Assembly: GCF_001310225.1 (NCBI RefSeq) | Contig: NZ_CP012898.1 | Coordinates: 1,798,001 to 1,862,000 of the forward strand | Origin: Pseudalgibacter alginicilyticus | Lineage (GTDB): Bacteria; Bacteroidota; Bacteroidia; Flavobacteriales; Flavobacteriaceae | DNA: 64,000 nt | Direction of reading: 5' to 3' | In this document: one piece after another, positions 17,970 through 26,150 of the stretch | Layout of the letters: each line of letters begins with the position of its first letter | Numbering within the stretch: the stretch's first letter is position 1 | Notes under the pieces: model-generated | Databases searched by the model: none | Told to the model about the DNA's origin: nothing | The model's input: only the letters and a program-made list of their open reading frames with translations | Made by a program: the position numbers and the translations under genes

Positions 17970-18003
17970 ATTAAAAAAATATTTTTTCAAATATTTTTTT
18001 AAT
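17970..18003 (+). terminator. AT-only hairpin terminator after the exported sugar operon
   Basis: A perfect 15-bp inverted repeat made only of A and T (17970-17984 with 17989-18003, loop TTTC) starting 10 bases after the stop. The 3' arm contains seven consecutive T. Low stability, but placement fits a terminator. Confidence 0.5.
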
Positions 18004-18055
18004 ACTTGTAACTTTTTAATACATTAAACTACTTATAGGCAACCAACCCTTTACA

Positions 18056-18550
18056 TTGAATAAAGAACTTGAACATAATTTTGTTGAATTGCTGGAAAAG
18101 CATCAAAACATTGTGCATAAAGTATGCCGTTTATATACTAATAATTATGACGCTCACAACGATTTATTTCAAGAAATAACCATTCAGCTATGGCGTGCTT
18201 ATCCAAAATTTCGTGGCGAAGCAAAGTTTAGTACGTGGATGTATCGGATAGGGCTAAATACTGCCATTACCTTATACAGAAAATCTAAACGAACCATTAA
18301 GACTCAAGATTTTGAGGGGATTGCTTTTAAAATAAAAGCAGAAGATTATGATGATACAGAAGAACAGCAATTGAAAATACTATATAAAGCTATACACCAA
18401 TTAAATGATATTGAAAAAGCTCTTGTTTTCTTATATTTAGAAGACAAAGATTATAGAGAAATAAGTGAAACTTTGGGAATTAGTGAAGTGAATGCCCGTG
18501 TGAAAATGAATAGAATAAAAACGAAACTTAAAACCATTTTAAATTCCTGA
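18056..18550 (+). CDS. ECF-type RNA polymerase sigma factor
   Basis: 164 residues. Region 2 is seen as EITIQLWRAYPKFRGEAKFSTW with MYRIGLNTAI, and region 4 as LEDKDYREISETLGISEVNARVKMNRIKTK. The frame contains no ATG before region 2; a TTG at 18056 (MNKELEHNF) is the only sensible start, since a stop lies at 18017. It is followed after 4 bases by a membrane protein that may act as its anti-sigma partner, then by a DUF3784-like protein. No recognisable target promoter motif or autoregulatory site was found upstream. Confidence 0.9.
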   Translation: MNKELEHNFVELLEKHQNIVHKVCRLYTNNYDAHNDLFQEITIQLWRAYPKFRGEAKFSTWMYRIGLNTAITLYRKSKRTIKTQDFEGIAFKIKAEDYDDTEEQQLKILYKAIHQLNDIEKALVFLYLEDKDYREISETLGISEVNARVKMNRIKTKLKTILNS

Positions 18551-18554
18551 GCTT

Positions 18555-19190
18555 ATGGAAGGATTAGATCTATTAAAAAAAGACTGGAACAGGCAGGATA
18601 AAAACCAAAAACACTTATCTCAAAACGAGATATATCCTATGCTTCACAAAAAATCTTCTTCTATTGTAAAAACTCTTTTTTACATTAGTGTTGCGGAACT
18701 TATTTTTTGGATTTTAATTAATACAATACCTCTATTTACATCAATTGAATACAGAGAAAAGCTTAATATGGTTTATGGCAGTCCATTTATATTTACTGCA
18801 ATTAACATATTATCTTATGGTATTATTCTTCTTTTTATTTATTTGTTATTTAAATCACACCAAGCTATTTCTGTTACAGATAATGCTAAAAAACTAATGA
18901 AAAGCATTTTAAAAACCCGAAAGATTATTAAATATTATGTGCTTTACAATTTAACTCTAGCTTTTATAGCCATGAGTATTGGCTTTTATTTTGGCTTAAC
19001 TAAAAACCCAGAAATAGCTTCCAAATTATATAAAATTACTAACAGTGAGAAACTCATCATGCTCAGTATTGTTTTAATATCAACAGCTATTTTTGTGTTT
19101 ATAATTTGGATATTTTACAAACTCATTTATGGATTATTACTAAAACGCCTGAATCAGAATTACAAAGAACTTAAAAAAATTGAAATTTAA
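18555..19190 (+). CDS. Membrane protein, candidate anti-sigma partner
   Basis: 211 residues with about four membrane segments after a short cytoplasmic start (MEGLDLLKKDWNRQ). Examples are TLFYISVAELIFWILINTI, FIFTAINILSYGIILLFIYL, YVLYNLTLAFIAMSIGFYFG and IMLSIVLISTAIFVFIIWIF. It lies 4 bases after the ECF sigma gene, the usual place for an anti-sigma factor, but no zinc-binding anti-sigma motif is visible. The function assignment is therefore context only. This family recurs next to flavobacterial ECF sigma genes. Confidence 0.75.
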   Translation: MEGLDLLKKDWNRQDKNQKHLSQNEIYPMLHKKSSSIVKTLFYISVAELIFWILINTIPLFTSIEYREKLNMVYGSPFIFTAINILSYGIILLFIYLLFKSHQAISVTDNAKKLMKSILKTRKIIKYYVLYNLTLAFIAMSIGFYFGLTKNPEIASKLYKITNSEKLIMLSIVLISTAIFVFIIWIFYKLIYGLLLKRLNQNYKELKKIEI

Positions 19191-19196
19191 AACTAA

Positions 19197-19601
19197 ATGA
19201 TGATTTACACTATCATAGGAGTTAGCTTAATATTTATAGTAGTAGCTTATGCCGTTACAGAAAATAACGCTTCACAAATTCTATCTGGCTACAACACTAT
19301 GAGCAAAGAAGAGCAAAAGAAATTTGATATAAAAGCGTATATCCCTTTCTTTAAAAAATTTCATATTATTTTAGGTTTAACCTGTATGTTTGGGGGTTTA
19401 TTACTCTTTTATTTTATAAGCAAAAAAGCAGCCATACTTTTTATAAGTCTCTATCCTATTGTTGCATATATTTATTTCATTCAAAAAAGTAACATATTTT
19501 ACAAAAAACAAGTAAAGCAAACTAATAAATGGATACAACTTTTTATGATAGCAATTTTAGTATTTATCATAATAATGGTACTTCTAAAGGAGTTCTTTTA
19601 A
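19197..19601 (+). CDS. DUF3784-like small membrane protein
   Basis: 134 residues. Membrane segments are at the N-terminus (IIGVSLIFIVVAYAVTE), in the middle (GLTCMFGGLLLFYFI, ILFISLYPIVAYIYFI) and at the C-terminus (LFMIAILVFIIIMVLL). The motif SGYNTMSKEEQKKFDIKAY between the first two segments is typical of DUF3784 proteins. It lies 6 bases after the preceding membrane gene, so is the third gene of the sigma-factor operon. Its last 18 bases overlap the 3' end of the convergent pseudouridine synthase gene. Function unknown. Confidence 0.75.
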   Translation: MMIYTIIGVSLIFIVVAYAVTENNASQILSGYNTMSKEEQKKFDIKAYIPFFKKFHIILGLTCMFGGLLLFYFISKKAAILFISLYPIVAYIYFIQKSNIFYKKQVKQTNKWIQLFMIAILVFIIIMVLLKEFF

Positions 19602-20174
19602 ATCAAGAACCTCAAAAACCTCACCCACATCCATATTTCCCAAAAGAATCTTTCCAACACGAACCCGAACCAAACGCAAAGTTGGAAAACCAACTGCCGA
19701 TGTCATTTTACGTACCTGCCTAAATTTTCCTTCATGTAATGTCAATGAAATCCACGAGGTTGGCCCATGTCTAGCATCACGAATTTTTTGAGAGCGTATT
19801 GGAAATTTAGGACTTTCGTCCAATTTAAAAACTTCACATGGTTTTGTTCTATATTTTTTACCATTGAAACCAATTTCAATTCCAACTTTTAATTGCTCAA
19901 TAGCAGCTTCTGAGATATTGCCATCCACCTGAGCATAATATTCTTTACCTACTTTTTGACTATTTACATAATCGCTTATTTTACCATCAGTAGTCAACAA
20001 CAGCAATCCTTCCGATTTTTCATCCAATCGTCCAATAGACATAATGTCTTTTGGAAAATCAAACAATGTCCCTAAAAATTTTTTTGATTTTTGTTTGGAG
20101 GCATTACTTATAAATTGGCTTAAATAACCATATGGTTTGTAAATTACAAAATGTTTATGCTCAACTTTATCCAT
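19584..20174 (-). CDS. RsuA/RluE-family rRNA pseudouridine synthase
   Basis: Isomerises a specific uridine in rRNA; cytoplasmic. About 196 residues from the ATG at 20174 (MDKVEHKHFVIYKPYGYLS), preferred because family members begin close to the YKPYG motif; ATGs at 20192 and 20216 are possible. The catalytic motif GRLDEKSEGLLLLTTDG contains the essential Asp, and HEGKFRQVRKM and LRLVRVRVG are the later family motifs. No N-terminal S4 domain, which fits the RluE branch (23S rRNA), although RsuA-type specificity cannot be excluded. Its 3' end overlaps the convergent sigma operon by 18 bases. Confidence 0.88.
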   Translation of the reverse strand: MDKVEHKHFVIYKPYGYLSQFISNASKQKSKKFLGTLFDFPKDIMSIGRLDEKSEGLLLLTTDGKISDYVNSQKVGKEYYAQVDGNISEAAIEQLKVGIEIGFNGKKYRTKPCEVFKLDESPKFPIRSQKIRDARHGPTSWISLTLHEGKFRQVRKMTSAVGFPTLRLVRVRVGKILLGNMDVGEVFEVLDLKELL

Positions 20175-20284
20175 AGTTATTTTGTTAGCCATATTGAAAT
20201 AAGAAATAATTGACACATCAAATTGTTTTTAAAAAACTAAGTTCAAGCTATACCGTATTCCAAATTCTACTTTATTTGTAATAC

Positions 20285-22573
20285 TTATACGTCTCTTAAG
20301 ATTTTAAAAACCAATTCTTTTGTAGGCTTTTGTCCATTTATTTTGGTTCTTACAAAATCAAACGTAACTTTAAAATCACATCCCGATTTATAATTGCTAC
20401 AGCCGTATGCCTTTTTTCCTTTAATGACCGTTCCTTCTTTACATTTAGGACAAATCAACTCATCTGATTTTGTTATTGCAGGTCTTAATTTTGGTTCCAA
20501 TTTAAGATTAAAATCATCATCAAAACGAAGCAAACCTTCAACAAGTCCTTCTTTCCTTTTAAATCCTTTTAAATTAACAGTGTTTCCTTTTTTAAGCAAT
20601 CTTAAAAATTGCTTTTCTGATATTTTTTTCCCATCAAAACTAAAAGGTAACACAAAGTTGCAACCAGATTTAAACGCTCCACAGCCATAAGCAGATTTTC
20701 CTTTTATTATAGTCGCTTTTTTGCATTTGGGACAAACCTCAGCCAAAATACCCGCAGTTTTTTTAACAGAAGCTGTTACTGTTCTATTTTTAATAACATT
20801 TGCTTGCGAAATATTAGCTCGTTTGGTTTCGCTACGTACTTCATATACTAAAGCATCAACCATATGTTTCATGTTTTTTATGAAAGCGCTGGCACTAAAC
20901 TCGCCTTTTTCAATATCTTTTAATTGTTTCTCCCATGAACCTGTTAGTTCTGCCGATTTTAATAAATCATTTTGGATGGTATCAATCAATTGAATCCCAG
21001 TTACTGTTGGCAAAACTTGTTTTTTATTACGTTTTATGTATTTCCTTTTAAAAAGTGTTTCTATAATATTGGCTCGGGTGGACGGCCTACCAATACCATT
21101 TTCTTTCATTAAATCGCGCAACTCTTCATCATCAACCTGCTTTCCTGCAGTTTCCATAGCACGTAATAATGATGCTTCCGTAAATTGATTAGGTGGCTTA
21201 GTTTCTTTTTCTAAAAATGAAGGCTCATGTGGCCCTTTTTCGCCTTTAATAAAAGCAGGCAAAATACCTGTTTCTTTTTCTTTAAAATCTGGAGATTCAA
21301 ATACAATGCGCCAACCTTTTTTTAAAATTTCTTTGCCTGTTGTTTTAAATGACACTTGAGCAGCTTGACCAATAACGGTTGTGTTTGACACTGAACAATC
21401 CTCATAAAACACGGCTATAAAACGCTTAACAATTATATCATAAACTTGTTGTTGGTTGTATTGCAGTTTAATTTGAACCCCCGTTGGAATGATAGCATGG
21501 TGGTCTGTTACTTTTTTATCATTGAAAACTTTGGCTGATTTTTTTATTTTCTTTCCTAAAAGCGGTTCCGTTAAAGCAAAATAATTAGTTAAATTCTTAA
21601 GAATTCCTGCTACTTTTGGATAAACATCATTTGGTAAAAAAGTGGTATCTACCCTTGGATAGGTGACCACTTTTTGCTCGTATAATGTTTGAACCAATTT
21701 CAAAGTTTCATCTGCTGAAAACCCAAATTTAGTATTACAATATACTTGTAGTCCCGTTAGATCAAACAATTTAGGTGCATATTCATTACCCTTTTTCTTT
21801 TGGATGGAAACAATTTCAAAATCACTTTCTTTTACTTTATTGGCCAATACTTCACCATCTTCTTTTTTAAGAAAACGTCCTTCCTCGTAACTAAATAAAG
21901 TTTCACGATACATAGTTTGTAATTCCCAATAGGGCTGTGGCTTAAAGTGCTCTATTTCCTTAAAACGATTAACCACCATGGCCAAAGTTGGAGTTTGGAC
22001 GCGACCTACGGACAACACTTGCTTATATCCCCCATGCTTAACCGTATACAATCTAGTAGCATTCATGCCCAATAACCAATCACCAATAGCACGGGAAAAA
22101 CCTGCGTAGTATAAATTATCATAGTTTTTTGATGGTTTTAAATTTTCAAAACCTTCTTTGATGGCTTCGGCAGTTAATGATGAAATCCAAAGGCGTTTTA
22201 CTTCGCCTTTATAGTTGGCTTCATTCATCACCCAACGTTGAATCAACTCTCCTTCTTGACCCGCATCCCCACAATTTATAACTACATCAGCTTGATCAAA
22301 TAAACTTTTTACAATTTTAAATTGCTTTTGAATACCCGAATTTGATACCACTTTAATTTCAAATTTTTCAGGAAGCATAGGAAGGTTGTTTAAATCCCAA
22401 CTTTTCCAATAAAGCTTATAATCATTTGGTTCTTTAAGCGTGCATAAATGCCCAAAAGTATAGGTAACGGCATAACCATTACCTTCAAAATAACCATCGC
22501 GTTTGGTATTGGCTCCTAATACAGAAGCTATTTCACGGGCAACACTTGGTTTTTCGGCAATACATACTTTCAT
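20285..22573 (-). CDS. topB: Type IA DNA topoisomerase (topoisomerase III-like)
   Basis: Relaxes or decatenates DNA through a 5'-phosphotyrosine. About 762 residues; start set at 22573 (MKVCIAEKPSVAREIA) where the Toprim domain begins, with another ATG three codons upstream. Counting from that upstream ATG, the catalytic tyrosine is Y308 in VVTYPRVDTTFLP, and ENGIGRPSTRANIIETL is the conserved topoisomerase block. The Toprim acidic motif reads GDAGQEGE (D106, G108, Q109, E110) where textbook enzymes have DxDRE. Two C-terminal repeats each hold a CPKCK and a GC/SGC pair and look like zinc ribbons. Upstream lies a 41-bp element shared with the Crp-type gene. Confidence 0.92.
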   Translation of the reverse strand: MKVCIAEKPSVAREIASVLGANTKRDGYFEGNGYAVTYTFGHLCTLKEPNDYKLYWKSWDLNNLPMLPEKFEIKVVSNSGIQKQFKIVKSLFDQADVVINCGDAGQEGELIQRWVMNEANYKGEVKRLWISSLTAEAIKEGFENLKPSKNYDNLYYAGFSRAIGDWLLGMNATRLYTVKHGGYKQVLSVGRVQTPTLAMVVNRFKEIEHFKPQPYWELQTMYRETLFSYEEGRFLKKEDGEVLANKVKESDFEIVSIQKKKGNEYAPKLFDLTGLQVYCNTKFGFSADETLKLVQTLYEQKVVTYPRVDTTFLPNDVYPKVAGILKNLTNYFALTEPLLGKKIKKSAKVFNDKKVTDHHAIIPTGVQIKLQYNQQQVYDIIVKRFIAVFYEDCSVSNTTVIGQAAQVSFKTTGKEILKKGWRIVFESPDFKEKETGILPAFIKGEKGPHEPSFLEKETKPPNQFTEASLLRAMETAGKQVDDEELRDLMKENGIGRPSTRANIIETLFKRKYIKRNKKQVLPTVTGIQLIDTIQNDLLKSAELTGSWEKQLKDIEKGEFSASAFIKNMKHMVDALVYEVRSETKRANISQANVIKNRTVTASVKKTAGILAEVCPKCKKATIIKGKSAYGCGAFKSGCNFVLPFSFDGKKISEKQFLRLLKKGNTVNLKGFKRKEGLVEGLLRFDDDFNLKLEPKLRPAITKSDELICPKCKEGTVIKGKKAYGCSNYKSGCDFKVTFDFVRTKINGQKPTKELVFKILRDV

Positions 22574-22683
22574 GCGTTTCATCTATCGTTTTTTATCTGC
22601 CACATATAGCATCTATATAATTACCCCTTTAAATATTGAAATTTTAATTATAGATATTTTTTGTATTCATTTCAAATGAGGCG

Positions 22684-22724
22684 TTGCAAAATAGAAATTT
22701 AAGACTGATTCTTAAAAAGGAATT
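22684..22724 (-). repeat. 41-bp element upstream of topB, also found upstream of the Crp-type gene
   Basis: Forward bases 22684-22724 start TTGCAAAATAG and end AAAAAGGAATT. 35 of 41 positions match 25754-25793, with one gap. On the minus strand the TATTTTG near its downstream end resembles a -7 box, so this is probably a promoter with a shared architecture. The rest of the 320-base gap between topB and the DUF3089 gene holds nothing recognisable. Confidence 0.5.
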
Positions 22725-22902
22725 ATTAGTAGTTATTAACCATTAAAACGTAACTAAAAAAAAGTGCAGTTTAGAATACAAATTGAGATTAGCTACTTGG
22801 TAAAATAAACAAAATGACAGGCAGCATACTTAGTCTAAAACAAGTTAAATCAACAATAAATCATATGATTATAAGAAATATATTGCTACGATAGATATTT
22901 AT

Positions 22903-24126
22903 TTATTCACAATTACTTAGTTTTTGATCTATTTGATCCATCAGAGCCCATAAATAAATATGATAATCTTTAGTATGATACCCAAAATTTGAATAATTAG
23001 GATGGCTTTGGGCATTTGCCAAATCATTAGGTCTTTGATCGTTTTGAAGTGGAGCATAAGCTACACTTAAAACTATTTTTTGTGAATTCTCTCTTTTAAA
23101 CCTTACTAAATACAAATCATTGAATGCTATAAAATTACTATCATCAGCAAGATTATAACTGGTATCAGGAGCTATGTAATTTTTCAAAGACGTAGCAGTT
23201 TCTCCGTAGTAACTAAAATCTTGAATAATCCAATCTTGTGTTTCATCAAATGCTCTGTAAACAAGTCCACTATTTATGAGATAAGGATTAAACTCAGGTA
23301 ATCCGTAATTAATATCTGAGATAGCTTGTTCTTCATCCATTGAATTCCAGTTACTAATACAACCACATTCATTTATTGCTGTACATAAAGGAATGTTTTC
23401 CCACCATCCCCCTTTATATGTTCCTTGCTTAGCATACACATATCTCATACCTCCTAATGCTGCTGTAACAAGTTTATTTCGTAAATTTTCATCTGTATCA
23501 AACAAATCTCTTAAAAGCATTCCTAATAAAAAAGAGCCTTGAGAATGTCCTGCCAAAATAATTTTATTCCCATTATTGTAGTTGTTTAAATAATTTAGAA
23601 AAGCTGCTTTTATATCACTATAAGATGTTGCTATAACATTTGCTTGTAATTCTTTTTCTACATTATCATTATACGCTTTACCTGTAGACTGTCTATATCT
23701 AGGAGCAAACATTCTACCATATTTAGCTAACAAACTACCCTGCGCTATTGTGGTTAATGCAATTTTAATAGCATCTTGATCTTCTATAGCAATAGCTTCT
23801 ACTGCTGTAAAATTTTGTGTATCTGATAAAATTGTGGGGTGCACCCAAAAAACATCAACCCCAGTATTGGCATTGGAATTATTAGAAATATCAATGATTT
23901 GTTCTATTTCTAAATTTTGATCAATAACAGCAATATCTAAATTATAAGTATGTAGTATGGTTGCTTTATTAGGATGAAACGACCAATTTTCCATATCATC
24001 ATAACTCACTGTTGAATTGGGGATTTCTATAGTTTCTTCATTAAAATCACTCTCTGTAATATTTCCGTTTTCCTTAGAACATGAGAGTATTAAAATTATT
24101 TGGAATATAAAAATCAGCTCTTTCAT
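22903..24126 (-). CDS. DUF3089 alpha/beta-hydrolase lipoprotein (lipase/esterase-like)
   Basis: 407 residues. The N-terminus is a lipoprotein signal (FIFQIILILSCS, lipid Cys16). DUF3089 features are GVDVFWVHPTIL at 89-100, FAPRYRQSTGKAY, and the nucleophile elbow AGHSQGS with Ser195. A substrate-side insertion with several cysteines (CTAINECGCISN) might form disulfides outside the cytoplasm. It stands alone between topB and a desaturase with more than 250 bases on each side. Lipid or ester hydrolysis at the envelope is the likely role, not proven. Confidence 0.85.
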   Translation of the reverse strand: MKELIFIFQIILILSCSKENGNITESDFNEETIEIPNSTVSYDDMENWSFHPNKATILHTYNLDIAVIDQNLEIEQIIDISNNSNANTGVDVFWVHPTILSDTQNFTAVEAIAIEDQDAIKIALTTIAQGSLLAKYGRMFAPRYRQSTGKAYNDNVEKELQANVIATSYSDIKAAFLNYLNNYNNGNKIILAGHSQGSFLLGMLLRDLFDTDENLRNKLVTAALGGMRYVYAKQGTYKGGWWENIPLCTAINECGCISNWNSMDEEQAISDINYGLPEFNPYLINSGLVYRAFDETQDWIIQDFSYYGETATSLKNYIAPDTSYNLADDSNFIAFNDLYLVRFKRENSQKIVLSVAYAPLQNDQRPNDLANAQSHPNYSNFGYHTKDYHIYLWALMDQIDQKLSNCE

Positions 24127-24379
24127 TTTGCTTTTTATTATATATGACTACTCATAACCAAAAAAGTTTAATTTAGTTTTTTATAAATAATTTGGCACGA
24201 AATCGTGTTAATATTCCAATACTTCAATTAGGCTAAATTTAACATTTTTACTAACAATGCAAAAAACGCAGCATGCCCACTGATTCGTTTTAATTTCATC
24301 ATTAAGACACTAAAAACGCTATCTTACTACTCTAACGAAACCACAAGGTTCCTCGTATTGGAGCACGCTTCACCAACAA

Positions 24380-25102
24380 CTATATCAGCTTAATAACTCC
24401 CAACCTATTAAGTATTCTCATGATAAAATAAGTAGGATCAAACTCGTGCCATCTTACTCCAAAATTGGCTCGACCTCCATATTTATGGTGATTGTTGTGA
24501 TAAGCTTCACCCATCATTAAAAAATCAAAAGGGAGCAAGTTTTTAGAAGTGTCTTTAACTTTAAAATTTACATAGCCATAAATATGTGCATACCAATTAA
24601 TAATAACACCATGAATGGGAGCCATTAAAATTATTACAGGTAAAAACAACCATTGCCACCATGCAGTTGCAAATTGCAGAAAGAACAAAACATAAAGCAA
24701 TGTCCAAATAACTCTGGAAATTCTAGAGCTTGCTATTCTATCAAAAGCCAGCCATTGCGGTACATTTTTTGTGAACTTTTCATCAACTTCAATACGCTGT
24801 TGATTAATGTCTTGATACACATTTTTAGTACGCCACATCATCTTTAAAACATTCTCATCAAATTTTGGTGAATGAGGGTCTTTTTCAGTATCGGCATAAG
24901 CGTGATGCATTCTATGCATAACCCCATATCCATAAGCACTTAAATAATTAGAACCTTGAAAAAGCCATGTTAATATATAAGTAACTTTTTCTGCCGTTTT
25001 AGACATGTAAAATGTTTGATGTGCCGCATATCTGTGAAGGAAAAATGTTTGAAAAAATAAGCCTCCATACCATAAAATCACCAGTAAATATATAACTTCC
25101 AT
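24380..25102 (-). CDS. Acyl-CoA/fatty-acid desaturase (delta-9 type)
   Basis: Di-iron membrane desaturase introducing a double bond into acyl chains. The 240-residue protein has the three histidine boxes: HRYAAH at 23-28, HRMHH at 63-67 and HNNHH near residue 205, with hydrophobic segments between (ILTWLFQGSNYLSAYGYG, VIWTLLYVLFFLQFATAWW). It is shorter than eukaryotic enzymes and lacks cytochrome b5. It lies 59 bases downstream of a Crp/Fnr-type gene on the same strand; regulation by that protein is possible but unproven. Confidence 0.88.
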   Translation of the reverse strand: MEVIYLLVILWYGGLFFQTFFLHRYAAHQTFYMSKTAEKVTYILTWLFQGSNYLSAYGYGVMHRMHHAYADTEKDPHSPKFDENVLKMMWRTKNVYQDINQQRIEVDEKFTKNVPQWLAFDRIASSRISRVIWTLLYVLFFLQFATAWWQWLFLPVIILMAPIHGVIINWYAHIYGYVNFKVKDTSKNLLPFDFLMMGEAYHNNHHKYGGRANFGVRWHEFDPTYFIMRILNRLGVIKLI

Positions 25103-25161
25103 TTAATACCGTTTAAAAGGCGAAAATAGGCATAATGACTTTTAAACACAATGAACTCAAG

Positions 25162-25734
25162 TTAATAAATACGTTTTCGAATTCTGCTTAAAGCCTGTGG
25201 AGTAACTCCAATATATGAGGCAATATATTTTAATGGAATATGTTTAATAATATTGGGGCGATCATGAAAAAGATTTATATAACGTTGTTCTGCCGATTCA
25301 TTTAATAAGGATTGCTCCCTTCTTGATTTAATTAAAAACAGTTTTTCTGCAGTAAAACGCCCAATGGTATTACCTATTTTAGTTTTCCGATAAACGTCTT
25401 GTAAATCTGCATAACTAATACTCCAAAGCGTAGTATCTATTAAGGTTTCAAGTTGATATAACGAAGGCGTTTGCGTTAAAAATGAATCGTAAGCACTCAC
25501 AAATTCACTTTGCAAACAAAAACCAAATGTTATTTCTTTTTCATTCTCTGCCTTTGGAATAAACAAACGCACACATCCCTTTTCTATAAACGAAATGTAA
25601 TTTTCAACATTGCCCGTTTTCAAGAAGGTGTTTTTCTTAGGAAATTCCCGTTTAATAAGACGAGATGAAAAATAATTCCAATCTGCATCATCAACATCCA
25701 CGATCGTTTCTAAATAACTTCTTAATTTACTCAT
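25162..25734 (-). CDS. Crp/Fnr-family transcriptional regulator
   Basis: 190 residues. An N-terminal cyclic-nucleotide-binding-like beta roll (FPKKNTFLKTGNVENYISFIEKG is its first part, described only by position 29-51) is followed by a C-terminal helix-turn-helix IPLKYIASYIGVTPQALSRI at about 168-187. There are no cysteine ligands for an Fe-S cluster. It probably senses a small molecule and controls nearby genes such as the desaturase. The promoter region carries the 41-bp element shared with topB, about 20 bases before the start. Confidence 0.87.
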   Translation of the reverse strand: MSKLRSYLETIVDVDDADWNYFSSRLIKREFPKKNTFLKTGNVENYISFIEKGCVRLFIPKAENEKEITFGFCLQSEFVSAYDSFLTQTPSLYQLETLIDTTLWSISYADLQDVYRKTKIGNTIGRFTAEKLFLIKSRREQSLLNESAEQRYINLFHDRPNIIKHIPLKYIASYIGVTPQALSRIRKRIY

Positions 25735-25753
25735 AAAAACCCAAAATAAGAAT

Positions 25754-25793
25754 TTGCAAAATAGGAATTTTAGAATGGTTTAAAAAAGGAATT
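25754..25793 (-). repeat. Second copy of the topB-upstream element, before the Crp-type gene
   Basis: Forward bases 25754-25793 start TTGCAAAATAG and end AAAAAGGAATT, matching 22684-22724 at 35 of 41 positions. The minus-strand TATTTTG lies about 25 bases from the start codon at 25734. The rest of the 416-base divergent gap is AT-rich and holds only the promoter at 26049. Confidence 0.5.
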
Positions 25794-26048
25794 TTCTACT
25801 ATTGAAGGAACTCGCAATGAAGCTAATACTTACTTTTAAGTAAAATCACCATTTTATTAAACTCATTATATTTACGCTATTCCTTTTTGGATCAAGCCAT
25901 TACACAAACCTTATAATAACATAAAACACTTAATAAACTTAACTTCAACTAATAAAAATATTTAAAATCATACTAATCCATAACACAATATATTTACATA
26001 CAGTTTCATTCTAACCCTATAATTTTTAAATAATAAATGAAAAAACGA

Positions 26049-26056
26049 TACTTTTG
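26049..26056 (+). promoter_or_regulatory. -7 box for the PLP-enzyme gene
   Basis: Exact TACTTTTG followed by CAC, matching TAnnTTTG. The start codon lies 95 bases downstream, giving an untranslated leader of roughly 85-90 bases. No clear -33 TTTG is visible. Confidence 0.5.
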
Positions 26057-26150
26057 CACTTGTAGTTATTCATTAATTCCTAATTTACTACTTTGTAAAC
26101 GCAATACAAACCATCTAACCAATTAGTATTCGCATCAACTAAAACGACCT

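Noticed and set aside
20225-20237. GTTTTTAAAAAAC palindrome downstream of topB
   Set aside because: Loop too short for a hairpin; likely AT-rich chance.
24191-24207. TTTGGCACGAAATCGTG, resembling a sigma-54 -24 element
   Set aside because: The -12 TTGC part is missing and it points at the 3' end of a minus-strand gene; the CACGA/TCGTG palindrome may be chance.
24240-24379. Slightly less AT-rich stretch between the DUF3089 and desaturase genes
   Set aside because: No open frame, hairpin or tRNA-like fold could be supported.
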